Origin: Planctomycetota bacterium
GTDB lineage: Bacteria; Planctomycetota; UBA1135; GCA-002686595
Reading direction: 5' to 3'
DNA: 64,000 bases
Assembly: GCA_028823345.1 (NCBI GenBank)
Contig: JAPKBR010000012.1
Location: 1-64,000 of the forward strand
Below the pieces are notes generated by a model. That model ran no database searches. It saw only the letters and a program-made list of their open reading frames with translations, and was not told the DNA's origin. Within the stretch, counting starts at the first letter, position 1. Each line of letters begins with the position of its first letter. The position numbers were made by a program, and so were the translations under genes. Shown here piece after piece: positions 1 to 10,251 of the stretch.

Positions 1-1936
<1,936 letters not shown>

Positions 1937-2071
1937 TTAAAGTTGTCTTGGACCCAGGGGTGGTGTTTGAAAATTGGAGAGTTGTGAACACGCGACACCT
2001 CCCCCATTCAGGGGTGATGGGAATGCGCGCCCTCCGGCCCGGCACTCCTTGCTCGCATGCGGTCCAACAGA

Positions 2072-2107
2072 GGATCGTCGAAGGGCCCAAGCAGGGGCCG
2101 ACGATCC
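2072..2107. other. Strong inverted repeat between plsC and rpsA
   Basis: Perfect 9-nt arms ggatcgtcg (2072-2080) and cgacgatcc (2099-2107) enclose a second pairing of gccc with gggc, giving a bulged stem with a six-base loop. It lies 62 nt after the plsC stop and 136 nt before the rpsA ATG, both on the minus strand. No T-run follows on the minus strand (tctgttgg), so a structured rpsA leader is as likely as a terminator. The rest of 1937-2168 shows no clear promoter. Confidence 0.5.
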
Positions 2108-2168
2108 GGGTTCTGGAGACCTGGCGTGAATCTTTAGCCCACCAAGATACGCTCTGCCCGGGGCAAGG

Positions 2169-2897
2169 TCAATCCCCAGTGGGAGCTGCTAACCCGGCTT
2201 CATGGGAGGGCTCGTCGCCGCCACCCGATTCTGCCGCCCCATGGCCCGATTGCTTCCCTCTAGAGGTACTGGCCTCCACCTGGGCTCGTTCGATCCGGGC
2301 CAATTGGGCCACGGTCTGCTCTAGCTGCTCCAGGATGTCCTCGGTGTCCGGATCCACCGGGCCGGCAAATCGCACATGGATCGTCCGTCGCCTGGGCCAA
2401 CGCCGGTGCTTCGGCCAAGCTGCAAAAGCCCCCTCCACACCGCAAGGAATGATCGGCACCCCGGCTATTTTGGCGCTGAGAACGGCGCCTCCCTTGAAGG
2501 CCTGCAATCGACCATCCTTAGAACGGGTGCCCTCCGGGAAAATCACCACCTGATTGCCCGCCTTGAGCTCGCTCACGATCTGGCGAAGTGCCGCCCGGTC
2601 GCTGCTGCCGGGTTCGATCAGGATCGCATCGGTACCCTCCAAAATCCTGTCCATAAAACGGCCGTCCGTCAGACTACGCCGTGCAACGAAAGCCGCGTGG
2701 CGCGGTCCCGCCGCTTGGGCCACCGCCGGAATATCCAGCAGGGAACCATGATTGGCAACGATCAACGCCGCTCCGTGGTCCGGAAGGTGCTCGTGCCCCT
2801 CCACGCGGGCAGGCCAGAGCAGCAGGCTCCAAATGCGAATGCCTAACATGACGGCGCGATAGAACATCGTGCGCCGTGTACGGGTCGAAACGGTCAT
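2169..2897 (-). CDS. plsC: 1-acyl-sn-glycerol-3-phosphate acyltransferase (PlsC family)
   Basis: This 242-residue protein has the family's catalytic motif NHGSLLD (NHx4D, about residues 49-55) and the glycerophosphate-binding motif FPEGTRS (about 120-126), preceded by a hydrophobic N-terminal segment that would hold it at the inner membrane. The family acylates lysophosphatidic acid at sn-2 to give phosphatidic acid. The C-terminal 35 residues are polar and not part of the domain. It lies between cmk and rpsA on the same strand, a common cmk-plsC-rpsA order in bacteria, which supports both identity and co-transcription. Acyl-donor specificity cannot be read from the sequence. Confidence 0.88.
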   Translation of the reverse strand: MTVSTRTRRTMFYRAVMLGIRIWSLLLWPARVEGHEHLPDHGAALIVANHGSLLDIPAVAQAAGPRHAAFVARRSLTDGRFMDRILEGTDAILIEPGSSDRAALRQIVSELKAGNQVVIFPEGTRSKDGRLQAFKGGAVLSAKIAGVPIIPCGVEGAFAAWPKHRRWPRRRTIHVRFAGPVDPDTEDILEQLEQTVAQLARIERAQVEASTSRGKQSGHGAAESGGGDEPSHEAGLAAPTGD

Positions 2898-3002
2898 AGG
2901 GGGAATTGGGACACCGCTCGGGGGTCCAAGTGGCCAGGGTCAACCGTGCAAAGCAGGGAGGGAAGATGTCACTGGGGCAGAGTAAGTCCAAAGAGGATGC
3001 AC

Positions 3003-3668
3003 CTAAACGGCGCCCGGTAGGGCTCCTAGGATACGTTGAACCACCTGATCGAGGGTCAGCTCATCGCTGTTCAATTCCAAAGCCCCCGGTGCGGGACGCA
3101 GGGGAGCGATCTCGCGCTCGCGATCCCGCCGATCCCGATCCATGAGGTCCGCCTCGTAGCGCCCAGCTCGCTCGGGATGCCCTTCCTGTTCGGCACGCCG
3201 CTGGGCACGAACACCTGGGGACGCCACCAAAAAAACCTTCAAGGGAGCCGCGGGGAAGACCACCGTGCCAATGTCCCGGCCTTCCGCCACGCAACCCGAG
3301 CGCTGGCCCAGAACACGCTGCCGGGCCACCATGGCCTCACGCACGGGCTGATGGACCGCCACACGGGACGCCCAGCCTCCCATCTGTTCTCCATCCACAT
3401 TCCAGGGTTGGCCCCCCACCAAAAGCCCACCGGAGGAATCAAAGTCCAACTCCAAGGCTTCGGCCACCTGCCCCGCGGCCCCGGGGTCGTCATGGTCCAC
3501 ACCTGCTTCATGGCAGGCCCGTCCCACTGCCCGATACATGGCGCCGGTGTTCAGGAAGGGCACGCCCAACCGCTTGGCCAACAGCTTGGCCACGGAACTC
3601 TTGCCGCTGGCAGCAGGCCCGTCGATGGCCACGATCGTTGCTGCGGGTCCTAAAGATTCAGAAGTCAT
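3003..3668 (-). CDS. cmk: Cytidylate kinase
   Basis: The 221-residue protein begins with a P-loop GPAASGKSS (about residues 17-25) followed by FLNTGAMYRAVG, the CMP-kinase NMP-binding signature, and has RDIGTVVFP and the LID-region RDRRDRERE further on. It phosphorylates CMP and dCMP with ATP. I chose the ATG at 3668; a GTG at 3671 is also possible. It stands upstream of plsC and rpsA and 31 nt downstream of a PLP-enzyme gene, probably in one long minus-strand transcript. Confidence 0.93.
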   Translation of the reverse strand: MTSESLGPAATIVAIDGPAASGKSSVAKLLAKRLGVPFLNTGAMYRAVGRACHEAGVDHDDPGAAGQVAEALELDFDSSGGLLVGGQPWNVDGEQMGGWASRVAVHQPVREAMVARQRVLGQRSGCVAEGRDIGTVVFPAAPLKVFLVASPGVRAQRRAEQEGHPERAGRYEADLMDRDRRDREREIAPLRPAPGALELNSDELTLDQVVQRILGALPGAV

Positions 3669-3702
3669 CACTTGTTCAGAAAATGGTTTCGCCGCAGAGA
3701 TT

Positions 3703-4872
3703 CTAGCTCAACCGGCTACGCACATGGGCCAGCGCCTCAAGCAACCGATCCACATCCGCCGTGTCGTGATAGATCGCAAAACCCAGGCGCAAGCGGTCGA
3801 GGCGCACATCGCTCAGGACGCCATAGGATTCCAGGCCCTGGTAAAGCGCTTCTGCCTGGGTCTCTTTGAAACAAAGAAAGTGCCCCCGATCTGAGAACTC
3901 CGGCCCGGGTACAAGACTTGCCAGGGAAAGAAGACCCTCCTCCGGCAAGCTAGCCATGACCTGGTTTTGTAATCCCCCTACGTAACTGTGAAGCACGTCA
4001 GGGGTTAATCCTTCATCGTCAAGCAAACCCAGGGCCGCATCCAAACGCATCAAGCCCGTGGGGTCGATAGTGGCTCCCGAAAAGCGTGAGCCATCCGTGC
4101 CATAGGCCACTTCCCCGGAAAACGAGGAAAGAGCCCCAAAGCCCGCAAACCAGCCGGTCTGAACCGGTCTAGGGCAAATATTGGGGGGACAGGCCAGGAA
4201 GCAGGCGCCTTCTCCCGCCATGGCGTACTTATATCCACCGGAGGTCACAAAGGCACGCTGAGCAACCCCCGAAAAGTCCAGGGGCAAGGCGTTGAAACCA
4301 TGATAGGCGTCGATCAGAACCAGCGTCTGAGGATCGGGGACCGCCGCCACCAGGGCGTCCACGTCTTCCACAATCCAACCGGAGTTGAACAGCACCTTGC
4401 TGAACATCACGAGGTCATGCCCTCCCCGGGAGATTGCGTTTGCCATACGCTTGGAAAAAGTATCGAAGGGCTCCGCCGCCACCTGTTCGATTTCAGCCAC
4501 TCCGGCCTCTTGCCAACGGGTGAATTGTCGGTGGGCGGCGTGGAATTCAGCGTCACTGGTCAAAATGCGCCAGGGCCGATCCCGGGGCAAGGTTGAACAC
4601 AACCGCACCAGAAACTCATGGGTGTTCGCCCCAAAGACCAGGCCGCTGGGATCGGGCCAACCAAGCCGTTGGGCCACCCGCTCGGACAGCCTTGGGAGCA
4701 ACTCACCAAAGACCTCGTCCCACTTGCGATCGAGCATGCGAGCCCCTAAAAGTGCAGCTTCGGTATGGGCTTCCAACACACGATCGGGCCACATATGGTG
4801 ACTATGGGCCGCAAAGTGCAAGCGCTCACCCTGCAGCTTAAGTGTGGTGGAAAATAGGTCCTTGTGACTCAT
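3703..4872 (-). CDS. Kynureninase-like / class V aminotransferase-fold PLP enzyme
   Basis: A 389-residue fold-type I PLP enzyme. VLIDAYHGFNALP supplies the cofactor-contacting Asp and SGGYKYAMAGEG the Schiff-base Lys, in the arrangement of kynureninases and class V aminotransferases (NifS-like desulfurases share the fold). The N-terminal HFAAHSHHMWP and SRFSGATIDPTGLMRLDAAL resemble kynureninase-like proteins. No other tryptophan-degradation gene is nearby, so a kynurenine substrate is unproven. The gene overlaps the LpxH-like gene by 4 nt (ATGA), which indicates translational coupling. The family is a firm call; the reaction is not. Confidence 0.75.
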   Translation of the reverse strand: MSHKDLFSTTLKLQGERLHFAAHSHHMWPDRVLEAHTEAALLGARMLDRKWDEVFGELLPRLSERVAQRLGWPDPSGLVFGANTHEFLVRLCSTLPRDRPWRILTSDAEFHAAHRQFTRWQEAGVAEIEQVAAEPFDTFSKRMANAISRGGHDLVMFSKVLFNSGWIVEDVDALVAAVPDPQTLVLIDAYHGFNALPLDFSGVAQRAFVTSGGYKYAMAGEGACFLACPPNICPRPVQTGWFAGFGALSSFSGEVAYGTDGSRFSGATIDPTGLMRLDAALGLLDDEGLTPDVLHSYVGGLQNQVMASLPEEGLLSLASLVPGPEFSDRGHFLCFKETQAEALYQGLESYGVLSDVRLDRLRLGFAIYHDTADVDRLLEALAHVRSRLS

Positions 4873-5645
4873 AGATTAGGGGAGGTCATAAGGTCCCGAT
4901 GACTCAGACTTGTTGGGCCCGAGGCGGTTCCTAGGCGCAGAGTATCGCGCTCTCCGCCCCAGCCGTCCAGCACAAGCCAGCGCAGAGGCGGCGCACCCAG
5001 GTTGCGGTCAGAAAATTCGTGAGCGTGGCCCACAACAAGCACCTGGGCCGGCTCCCCGCCGGAATCCCCCGCGGCGGCCTCCAGGGCAGCCTGATCCTGC
5101 ATGGTCTTGCTGGGCACGGACTTGCGAGCCACCGCCCGGCGACTGGCCGCACGCAGTCGGCCCGCCAGCCGGAGCAACACCCAACGGGGCAAGCAGCGGG
5201 AAAGCCCGCGCACAAACCCGCTGTGCAGGAAACGCCGCAGACGCTGATAGCTGTGGTCCAGGGTGCAAAGGGTGTCCCCGTGCAGAATCAGGGTTCGCTG
5301 CCCATGGAACTCCTGGCGCCAGCCACTTGGGAACAGATGCGCACCACTGATTCGAGAAAACTCATCGTCGAGCAAAAAGTCTCGATTACCTGGGATCACA
5401 TCCACCGCAACTCCTCGCTGGGTCAGTTGTGCCAGGGCTGAGGTCACCTCCTTGGCCCCGGGCAGCCCCTGTGTACTGCGGCCAAACCAAGCATCGAAAA
5501 GGTCCCCCAGAATCACCAGGCGGGGAGCCTCCAGACCCGTACAAAAGGCGCTGAATTCCCGCACATCCGCGCCTCCCTTGGGGTCGAGGTGCAGGTCCCC
5601 GATCACCAAAGTGCCATCTTCTCCCGCAGGCCAGGCGTTGCTCAC
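4869..5645 (-). CDS. UDP-2,3-diacylglucosamine hydrolase-like metallophosphoesterase (LpxH-like)
   Basis: The 258-residue protein shows the calcineurin-type metal motifs in order: GDLHLD, GDLFDAWFG, GNRDFL, HGDTLC and GHAHE. The DAWFG and GNRDFL forms are those of LpxH, which hydrolyses UDP-2,3-diacylglucosamine to lipid X on the cytoplasmic face of the inner membrane. It is slightly longer than typical LpxH (about 240 residues), with a polar C-terminal tail. It overlaps its neighbours by 4 nt on both sides. No other lipid A gene is in the window, so a related phosphodiester substrate is possible. Confidence 0.78.
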   Translation of the reverse strand: MSNAWPAGEDGTLVIGDLHLDPKGGADVREFSAFCTGLEAPRLVILGDLFDAWFGRSTQGLPGAKEVTSALAQLTQRGVAVDVIPGNRDFLLDDEFSRISGAHLFPSGWRQEFHGQRTLILHGDTLCTLDHSYQRLRRFLHSGFVRGLSRCLPRWVLLRLAGRLRAASRRAVARKSVPSKTMQDQAALEAAAGDSGGEPAQVLVVGHAHEFSDRNLGAPPLRWLVLDGWGGERDTLRLGTASGPTSLSHRDLMTSPNL

Positions 5646-7066
5646 GATAAGTCCTGCTGAGAAGAGTCCTTTGACGCAGAATCCTCACCGTCAGCTTGGG
5701 GCAAAGGGTCATCATCGGCCTTGCCGCCCAGTCCATGGTCGCGCAGCTTTTCCCAGAGAACCTTTCGGGAGATCCCCAACAATTCGGCGCACTGTGTGCG
5801 ATGGCCACCGGTGAGTTGAAGAGCCAAGGTCAAGTGCGCACGTTCCGCTTGCTTGAGTACCAGACGCAGGGGCTCGACCTTCTCAGGAACCTCCGTGGCA
5901 CCGCGCCAGCGCGGATCCGCAGGCAACAGATCCTCGGCCTGCAACACATGGTCCTTTCCGGCCAGGGCGATCCCCCGTTGGATCGCATTTTCCAGTTCGC
6001 GCACGTTGCCCGGCCAGTGATAGCGGTCCAACATCCCCATGGTAGAGCGGGGCACGCTCCACTCTTGGGCTCCCCCATGGCGCTGCATGAGGTGTTGCAC
6101 CAGCAGAGGTACGTCGCCCACACGCTCGCGCAAGGGCGGCAGCAAAATAGGCACCACGTGCACACGCCAGTAGAGGTCATCGCGGAAAGTGCCCGCCCGA
6201 ACCATCTCGCGTAGGTCCACCTTGGTGGCCACCACCACCCGGATGTCCACTTCGATCAAACGCTCGCCCCCCACCCGTTCGAAAGAGCGCTCCTGCAACA
6301 CGCGCAAGAGCTTGACCTGGGTCGGCAGGGGCATGTCATCGATGTCATCCAAGAAGAGGGTGCCCCCATGGGCCAATTCGAATCGCCCCTTACGCTCCTT
6401 GCGCGCATCGGTAAAGGCCCCTTTTTCATGGCCGAACAATTCGGCCTCTAGCAAGCCCTCGGGCAAAGCAGCGCAGGAAAGGGGGATGAAGGGCTGATCC
6501 TTGCGGAAGCTCTCGTCGTGCACCGCCTGGGCGATGCGCTCTTTACCCGTGCCGCTCTCCCCTTGAATCAGGATGGTTGCCTCCGAGCTGGCCACCGTGC
6601 GCACCCGGTCAAATACACCCTGCATGACTTCGGATTGACCAACGATGCCTTCAAAGCCCCGGGAACGAGCGAGTTCTTCCCGCAGCCGGACATTCTCGGT
6701 TTCAAGGTCCGACAAGCGCGCAATTGCAGCCAGGCGCTGGATAATGGTTTCGTTGCGGAAGGGCTTTTGAACATAGTCCACAGCCCCAAGACGCATGGCT
6801 GCCACCGCATCATCCACGGTGGCATAACCAGTCATCAAAATGACGGGCCTCTGGGGGTCGAGTTCCACCGAGCGTTTCAGGATCGCCACGCCCCCTTCAC
6901 CGGGCAAGCGCACGTCCGTGACTACAACTTGCGGGTCGCCTGTTTCCAGGGCTTGCAGGGCCGAGGCCGTGTCCGTGGCGCCCAGAACTTCATGGCCCGC
7001 GTCCTCGAGAGCATCGCGCAGGGTCACGAGGATCGTGAGTTCATCGTCGACCAGAAGAACGCGCAC
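5642..7066 (-). CDS. Sigma-54-dependent response regulator (NtrC family)
   Basis: Domains in order over 474 residues: a receiver with acidic D7/D8, phosphoacceptor D51 in VVVTDVRLPG and K101; an AAA+ domain with Walker A GESGTGKE (169-176), the sigma-54 contact loop GAFTDA (216-221) and Walker B LFLDDID (237-243); and a C-terminal Fis-type helix-turn-helix (LTGGHRTQCAELLGISRKVL). It should drive open-complex formation by the sigma-54 polymerase once phosphorylated. The loop is GAFTDA rather than the classical GAFTGA. The start is a GTG. A degenerate GGDEF gene lies 7 nt upstream; no complete histidine kinase is adjacent. The rpoN gene is 3 kb away. Confidence 0.93.
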   Translation of the reverse strand: MRVLLVDDELTILVTLRDALEDAGHEVLGATDTASALQALETGDPQVVVTDVRLPGEGGVAILKRSVELDPQRPVILMTGYATVDDAVAAMRLGAVDYVQKPFRNETIIQRLAAIARLSDLETENVRLREELARSRGFEGIVGQSEVMQGVFDRVRTVASSEATILIQGESGTGKERIAQAVHDESFRKDQPFIPLSCAALPEGLLEAELFGHEKGAFTDARKERKGRFELAHGGTLFLDDIDDMPLPTQVKLLRVLQERSFERVGGERLIEVDIRVVVATKVDLREMVRAGTFRDDLYWRVHVVPILLPPLRERVGDVPLLVQHLMQRHGGAQEWSVPRSTMGMLDRYHWPGNVRELENAIQRGIALAGKDHVLQAEDLLPADPRWRGATEVPEKVEPLRLVLKQAERAHLTLALQLTGGHRTQCAELLGISRKVLWEKLRDHGLGGKADDDPLPQADGEDSASKDSSQQDLS

Positions 7067-7073
7067 CCTTCGA

Positions 7074-7592
7074 TCAACCTCCGGTCACACCGGTCTCTCC
7101 GCGATTTCCACCCGCGGATTGAGCGGCCTGCAAACCGTTTTCGGCAGCTTCGAGCAAGGCATCGAAAAAGAGCACGTCGTCTCCTCCCCGGGTAGATCCA
7201 ATTCCAGCGGAAAGGGACACGTCCATTTTACGCCCCTCGCTCTCGAACTCCAATTGACGCGCTGCGACCAGCAAACGCTCGACCATAAGTTGAGCACCTT
7301 CCAATGGAGTGTGGGGCACCACCACCAACAGGCGGTCGTCCGCGAGCCTGCCCAAGAAATCACTGGCCCGGGTCTCGCGCTTCAGAATCTCGATGACCTC
7401 TTCAACAACGGCCTCCTTGGATTCGTAACCGTAAAGGTCGCGCAGTTGGTTCAAGCGGTCCACACCTACCATCAGGCAGCTGAGGGGGTAGCCATATCTC
7501 TGGGCACGATGAAATTCCACGCGGATCAGATGCTGAATCTGAGCCAAGCTGAATAAGCTGCGGTCCTGGGACTGTTGAGAGGGGTTATTCAT
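7074..7592 (-). CDS. Degenerate GGDEF-domain protein
   Basis: A 172-residue single-domain protein. HLIRVEFHRAQRYGYPLSCLMVGVD, shown here as residues 21-45, and RETRASDFLGRLADDRLLVV, DVSLSAGIGS and AAENGLQAAQSAGGNR follow the diguanylate cyclase fold, but the GGDEF signature is replaced by LADDR (residues 83-87). It therefore probably cannot make cyclic-di-GMP, though it could bind nucleotide or proteins. There is no receiver or membrane segment. I chose the ATG at 7592 over the GTG at 7598. Its position 7 nt before the response regulator gene suggests a shared signalling role. Confidence 0.7.
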   Translation of the reverse strand: MNNPSQQSQDRSLFSLAQIQHLIRVEFHRAQRYGYPLSCLMVGVDRLNQLRDLYGYESKEAVVEEVIEILKRETRASDFLGRLADDRLLVVVPHTPLEGAQLMVERLLVAARQLEFESEGRKMDVSLSAGIGSTRGGDDVLFFDALLEAAENGLQAAQSAGGNRGETGVTGG

Positions 7593-7754
7593 GGTCACGA
7601 ATACATGTTAGTACCTATGTTCCCGAATCAAACACTTTGCAATTCACAAATGAGGCCTGGGACGGGAATCTGACTCAAAATCGAACGGGGCCCAAGTAGA
7701 GCACGCAGGAGTCGGCAAGCTCTGACCTAGGCAAAATTCAACGGGGCTGCCTCC

Positions 7755-8600
7755 TCAGGAGCCCCCGCCAAAAAGGCTGCCGAGGCCCTCAAGCAAGCCG
7801 TCGACCATGCCATCTAGGCTGTATTCCCACCGGGCACGCACCAGAATTAACAAAGTCCCAATTAAGAGCGAGTACACCAGGAGCGCTACCAAATTGGCCA
7901 GCAGGATTGCCGATCCACCCCGGGCGGCTCCGCGGGCTTTGCGCCCCGCACCTCGAATTCCCCGCTGAAAGGAGGTCATGAGCAGGTCCCGCTGAATTCG
8001 GCCACTTCGCTCGCAGAGGGCCTTGGCCTCCAAATCCACCCCCTCCAAAACTTCCGTGGCGCAGACGTCTGCGTCCCACTCCCCCCGCAGGACGGCCGCC
8101 TGCCAGCGTTTGACCGCAGGCTTGTGCCCAACCCCCATTTCCGCGGCGATGCCCGCCAGGATGCGCCGCGCAACCGGTAGATCGTGCAGATCGAGCTTAC
8201 GCAGGTTGGGGTCCACAGGCGCGCTAGCGCCCGTGGGCCGATTGAGGCTCCCCCGATCGGGACGTTTGGGGGCATCTGAGGTGCCTTTGGACGGGTACGC
8301 CCCCTTGAGTGGAATCGCTTCCTCGGCTGCCGTGGCGGGATGGACCACAATCACCATGCCTTGCCATTGAATGGTGTCCCCCTCTTCGAGGGAGCACTCT
8401 TCCACCGCACGGCCATTGACTAGGGGTGTGGTGCTGGACCCGGCGAGCACCAGACGGGGTGGATCGGGCCACAGGTGCAATTCGTCCCCTGCGGTGTTCA
8501 GGGCGAGAACGTCGCAGCCCTCGCCACCCACCCGCACACGCTCTGCCCATAGAATTCTGCCCGGGTTCTCCCCGCTCTTGATGTCAATCGAGCTATCCAT
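7755..8600 (-). CDS. FHA-like membrane-anchored protein
   Basis: About 281 residues. Residues roughly 20-95 look like an FHA-type beta sandwich (PLVNGRAVEECSLEEGDTIQ, then a hydrophobic strand), although the usual GR and SxxH phosphothreonine contacts are not obvious. A disordered linker, a helical region (about 140-225) and one membrane segment (AILLANLVALLVYSLLIGTL) follow, ending in a short glycine-rich tail. The domain order suggests a cytosolic sensing module held at the membrane. I chose the ATG at 8600; ATG 8612 and GTG 8666 are alternatives. It is transcribed divergently from the secreted-protein gene at 8675. Confidence 0.5.
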   Translation of the reverse strand: MDSSIDIKSGENPGRILWAERVRVGGEGCDVLALNTAGDELHLWPDPPRLVLAGSSTTPLVNGRAVEECSLEEGDTIQWQGMVIVVHPATAAEEAIPLKGAYPSKGTSDAPKRPDRGSLNRPTGASAPVDPNLRKLDLHDLPVARRILAGIAAEMGVGHKPAVKRWQAAVLRGEWDADVCATEVLEGVDLEAKALCERSGRIQRDLLMTSFQRGIRGAGRKARGAARGGSAILLANLVALLVYSLLIGTLLILVRARWEYSLDGMVDGLLEGLGSLFGGGS

Positions 8601-8674
8601 GGGGCCCAGCATGCCAATCCCGGGGCGAGGATGCACCCTCTGGCTGCCGTCCCCGACCAACCCCACCAGGATCC

Positions 8675-10177
8675 GTGACTCTAAAACCCCAGAACACTAT
8701 CCTTAACACTGTGCAATTCATCCTCACCCTCCTCCTAGCTCTACCCGCCTCCCAGGACGGCCCCCCCGTATCTTTTGCCCTTTTGGCTGCGCCGCAAGGG
8801 GTGAACCCAGTTGAGGGCACCGGCCCTTCTCTGCCACCGAAGGGCCTACCCATGTGGGGTCCCGATACGGATTCCTTGGCCCTGCCAAACCGCCCAACCA
8901 TGCCCATAGAGGACTGGCGGCGCTGGATAGAAGAGCACGCGGCCAACACCCAACGGGGATTGCGCTTGCGCAGCGCTGGTGGCGGCGTGTTGGTCCAAGG
9001 CCCCTCCGAAGCGGTCACCTCCTTAGAGGATTTCGCCAAAGAGGTGCAGCAACTGATCGAAGACCTTCGGATCGAAATCAAGGTCACGGTGCAAGCGGCA
9101 GAGTCCGACCCCGTGGTCCAGACCGGATGGCTGCCATCGGGTGGACACCTGGCCCTGGGACAAGTGCAACGCATGGGGTTTGTGGGCAGCTGGCGCTCCG
9201 AAATCGCCGCAGACAGCGCGGTTGCAGAGCCCGAGGTCTGGACCTCACGAACCGGATGGAGCCTGCACCTGCATGCATCCCGACAGGTGACCGGGGCAGG
9301 GATCTTGATGGCTGGCTCGTTCCAGCTGAATGCCCAAACCGGAGCCACCACCTTTGACCCAGAAACACCTGATCTGGGCCTGATGAAACAGCCGCAGATC
9401 GCCCACACTCGCATCCATTTTGCGGGTCTTCTGGCCCCGGGCAAGAGCCTCCAATTACAAACGACTCGGGATGGCCAGCTCTTCCATGTGACCATCGAAG
9501 CCGAGGTCAATGGTGAGCTTTCAAAGCCAGGTGGATGGGCCGTGCTCGAAACCGCCAACCTATGGCCCGACCTGCCCTGGATCGAAAGCACGGATCAGGG
9601 TAGCCCCTGGCCCCCCTCTTCCTTGGCCGCGATTTTGGCCGGTTCCGGCGGCGGCGGTTCGGCTCTCTGGGCGGGCAGCCTACTGTTGATTCCCCCCGGC
9701 GCCGAAGCCTTGGAGTCCCAAGCTAGGCAACTGATTCAAGCCCTTTCAACCCTGGGACAGAACCAGACCTTGAGCGCCCAGCTGGGGCCGGACTCCTGCC
9801 GGATTCCTGGAGTGGAGGGCCTGCCCATGGGACTACGCATGGGGCATGTGACGAGCGCAATGACCGGCTATCGCACGGAAATGGCCACGGACGCCTGGAT
9901 TGCCGAGCCCCAGGTTCAGATTCTATTTCACGGCACCAGCCTCGAAGGCAACCCAGCGACCCCGGCGGGACGATTCTCCTGGGAGCAAAAGGGCCTAACC
10001 AAGAGGGAGAGAATTGCCCCATCTGACCTGGCTTATCTCGGCGGCTTGGAGTCGCTGACCGAACAGCAGCGCTCGGGAACATTATTGCTTGAGCCAGGCA
10101 ATCCAAAGGTAAAGGTGACCGCTTCCGACTCCCACCAAGAGATTGCAATACAACTCCTAGGGAATGACCAACGTTAG
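8675..10177 (+). CDS. Secreted protein of unknown function with an internal duplication
   Basis: A 500-residue protein with a GTG start and an N-terminal signal-like segment (FILTLLLALPASQ). I do not recognise a family. Two halves resemble each other: the first has QLIEDLRIEIKVTVQA and later RSEIAADSAVAEPEVW, the second QLIQALSTLGQNQTLSAQ and later RTEMATDAWIAEPQVQ. Each half continues into a beta-rich stretch. The EIA..A.AEP.V pattern recalls secretin-like or pilus-assembly proteins of planctomycetes, but this is a weak resemblance. It lies just upstream of rpoN and diverges from the FHA-like gene. Confidence 0.6.
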   Translation: MTLKPQNTILNTVQFILTLLLALPASQDGPPVSFALLAAPQGVNPVEGTGPSLPPKGLPMWGPDTDSLALPNRPTMPIEDWRRWIEEHAANTQRGLRLRSAGGGVLVQGPSEAVTSLEDFAKEVQQLIEDLRIEIKVTVQAAESDPVVQTGWLPSGGHLALGQVQRMGFVGSWRSEIAADSAVAEPEVWTSRTGWSLHLHASRQVTGAGILMAGSFQLNAQTGATTFDPETPDLGLMKQPQIAHTRIHFAGLLAPGKSLQLQTTRDGQLFHVTIEAEVNGELSKPGGWAVLETANLWPDLPWIESTDQGSPWPPSSLAAILAGSGGGGSALWAGSLLLIPPGAEALESQARQLIQALSTLGQNQTLSAQLGPDSCRIPGVEGLPMGLRMGHVTSAMTGYRTEMATDAWIAEPQVQILFHGTSLEGNPATPAGRFSWEQKGLTKRERIAPSDLAYLGGLESLTEQQRSGTLLLEPGNPKVKVTASDSHQEIAIQLLGNDQR

Positions 10178-10251
10178 GCCTTGAGAAACATCCCCCAACA
10201 CCTAAAGAGGGGTAAGCTTCCCGCACCGGCTGAGGCCCAGCCAATTCTAAT

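Noticed and set aside
8593-9591. Long minus-strand open frame (332 codons) opposite the secreted-protein gene
   Set aside because: Arg/Ser/Pro-rich translation without any family motif, fully overlapping a plus-strand gene with a signal peptide; an antisense shadow of high-GC coding DNA.
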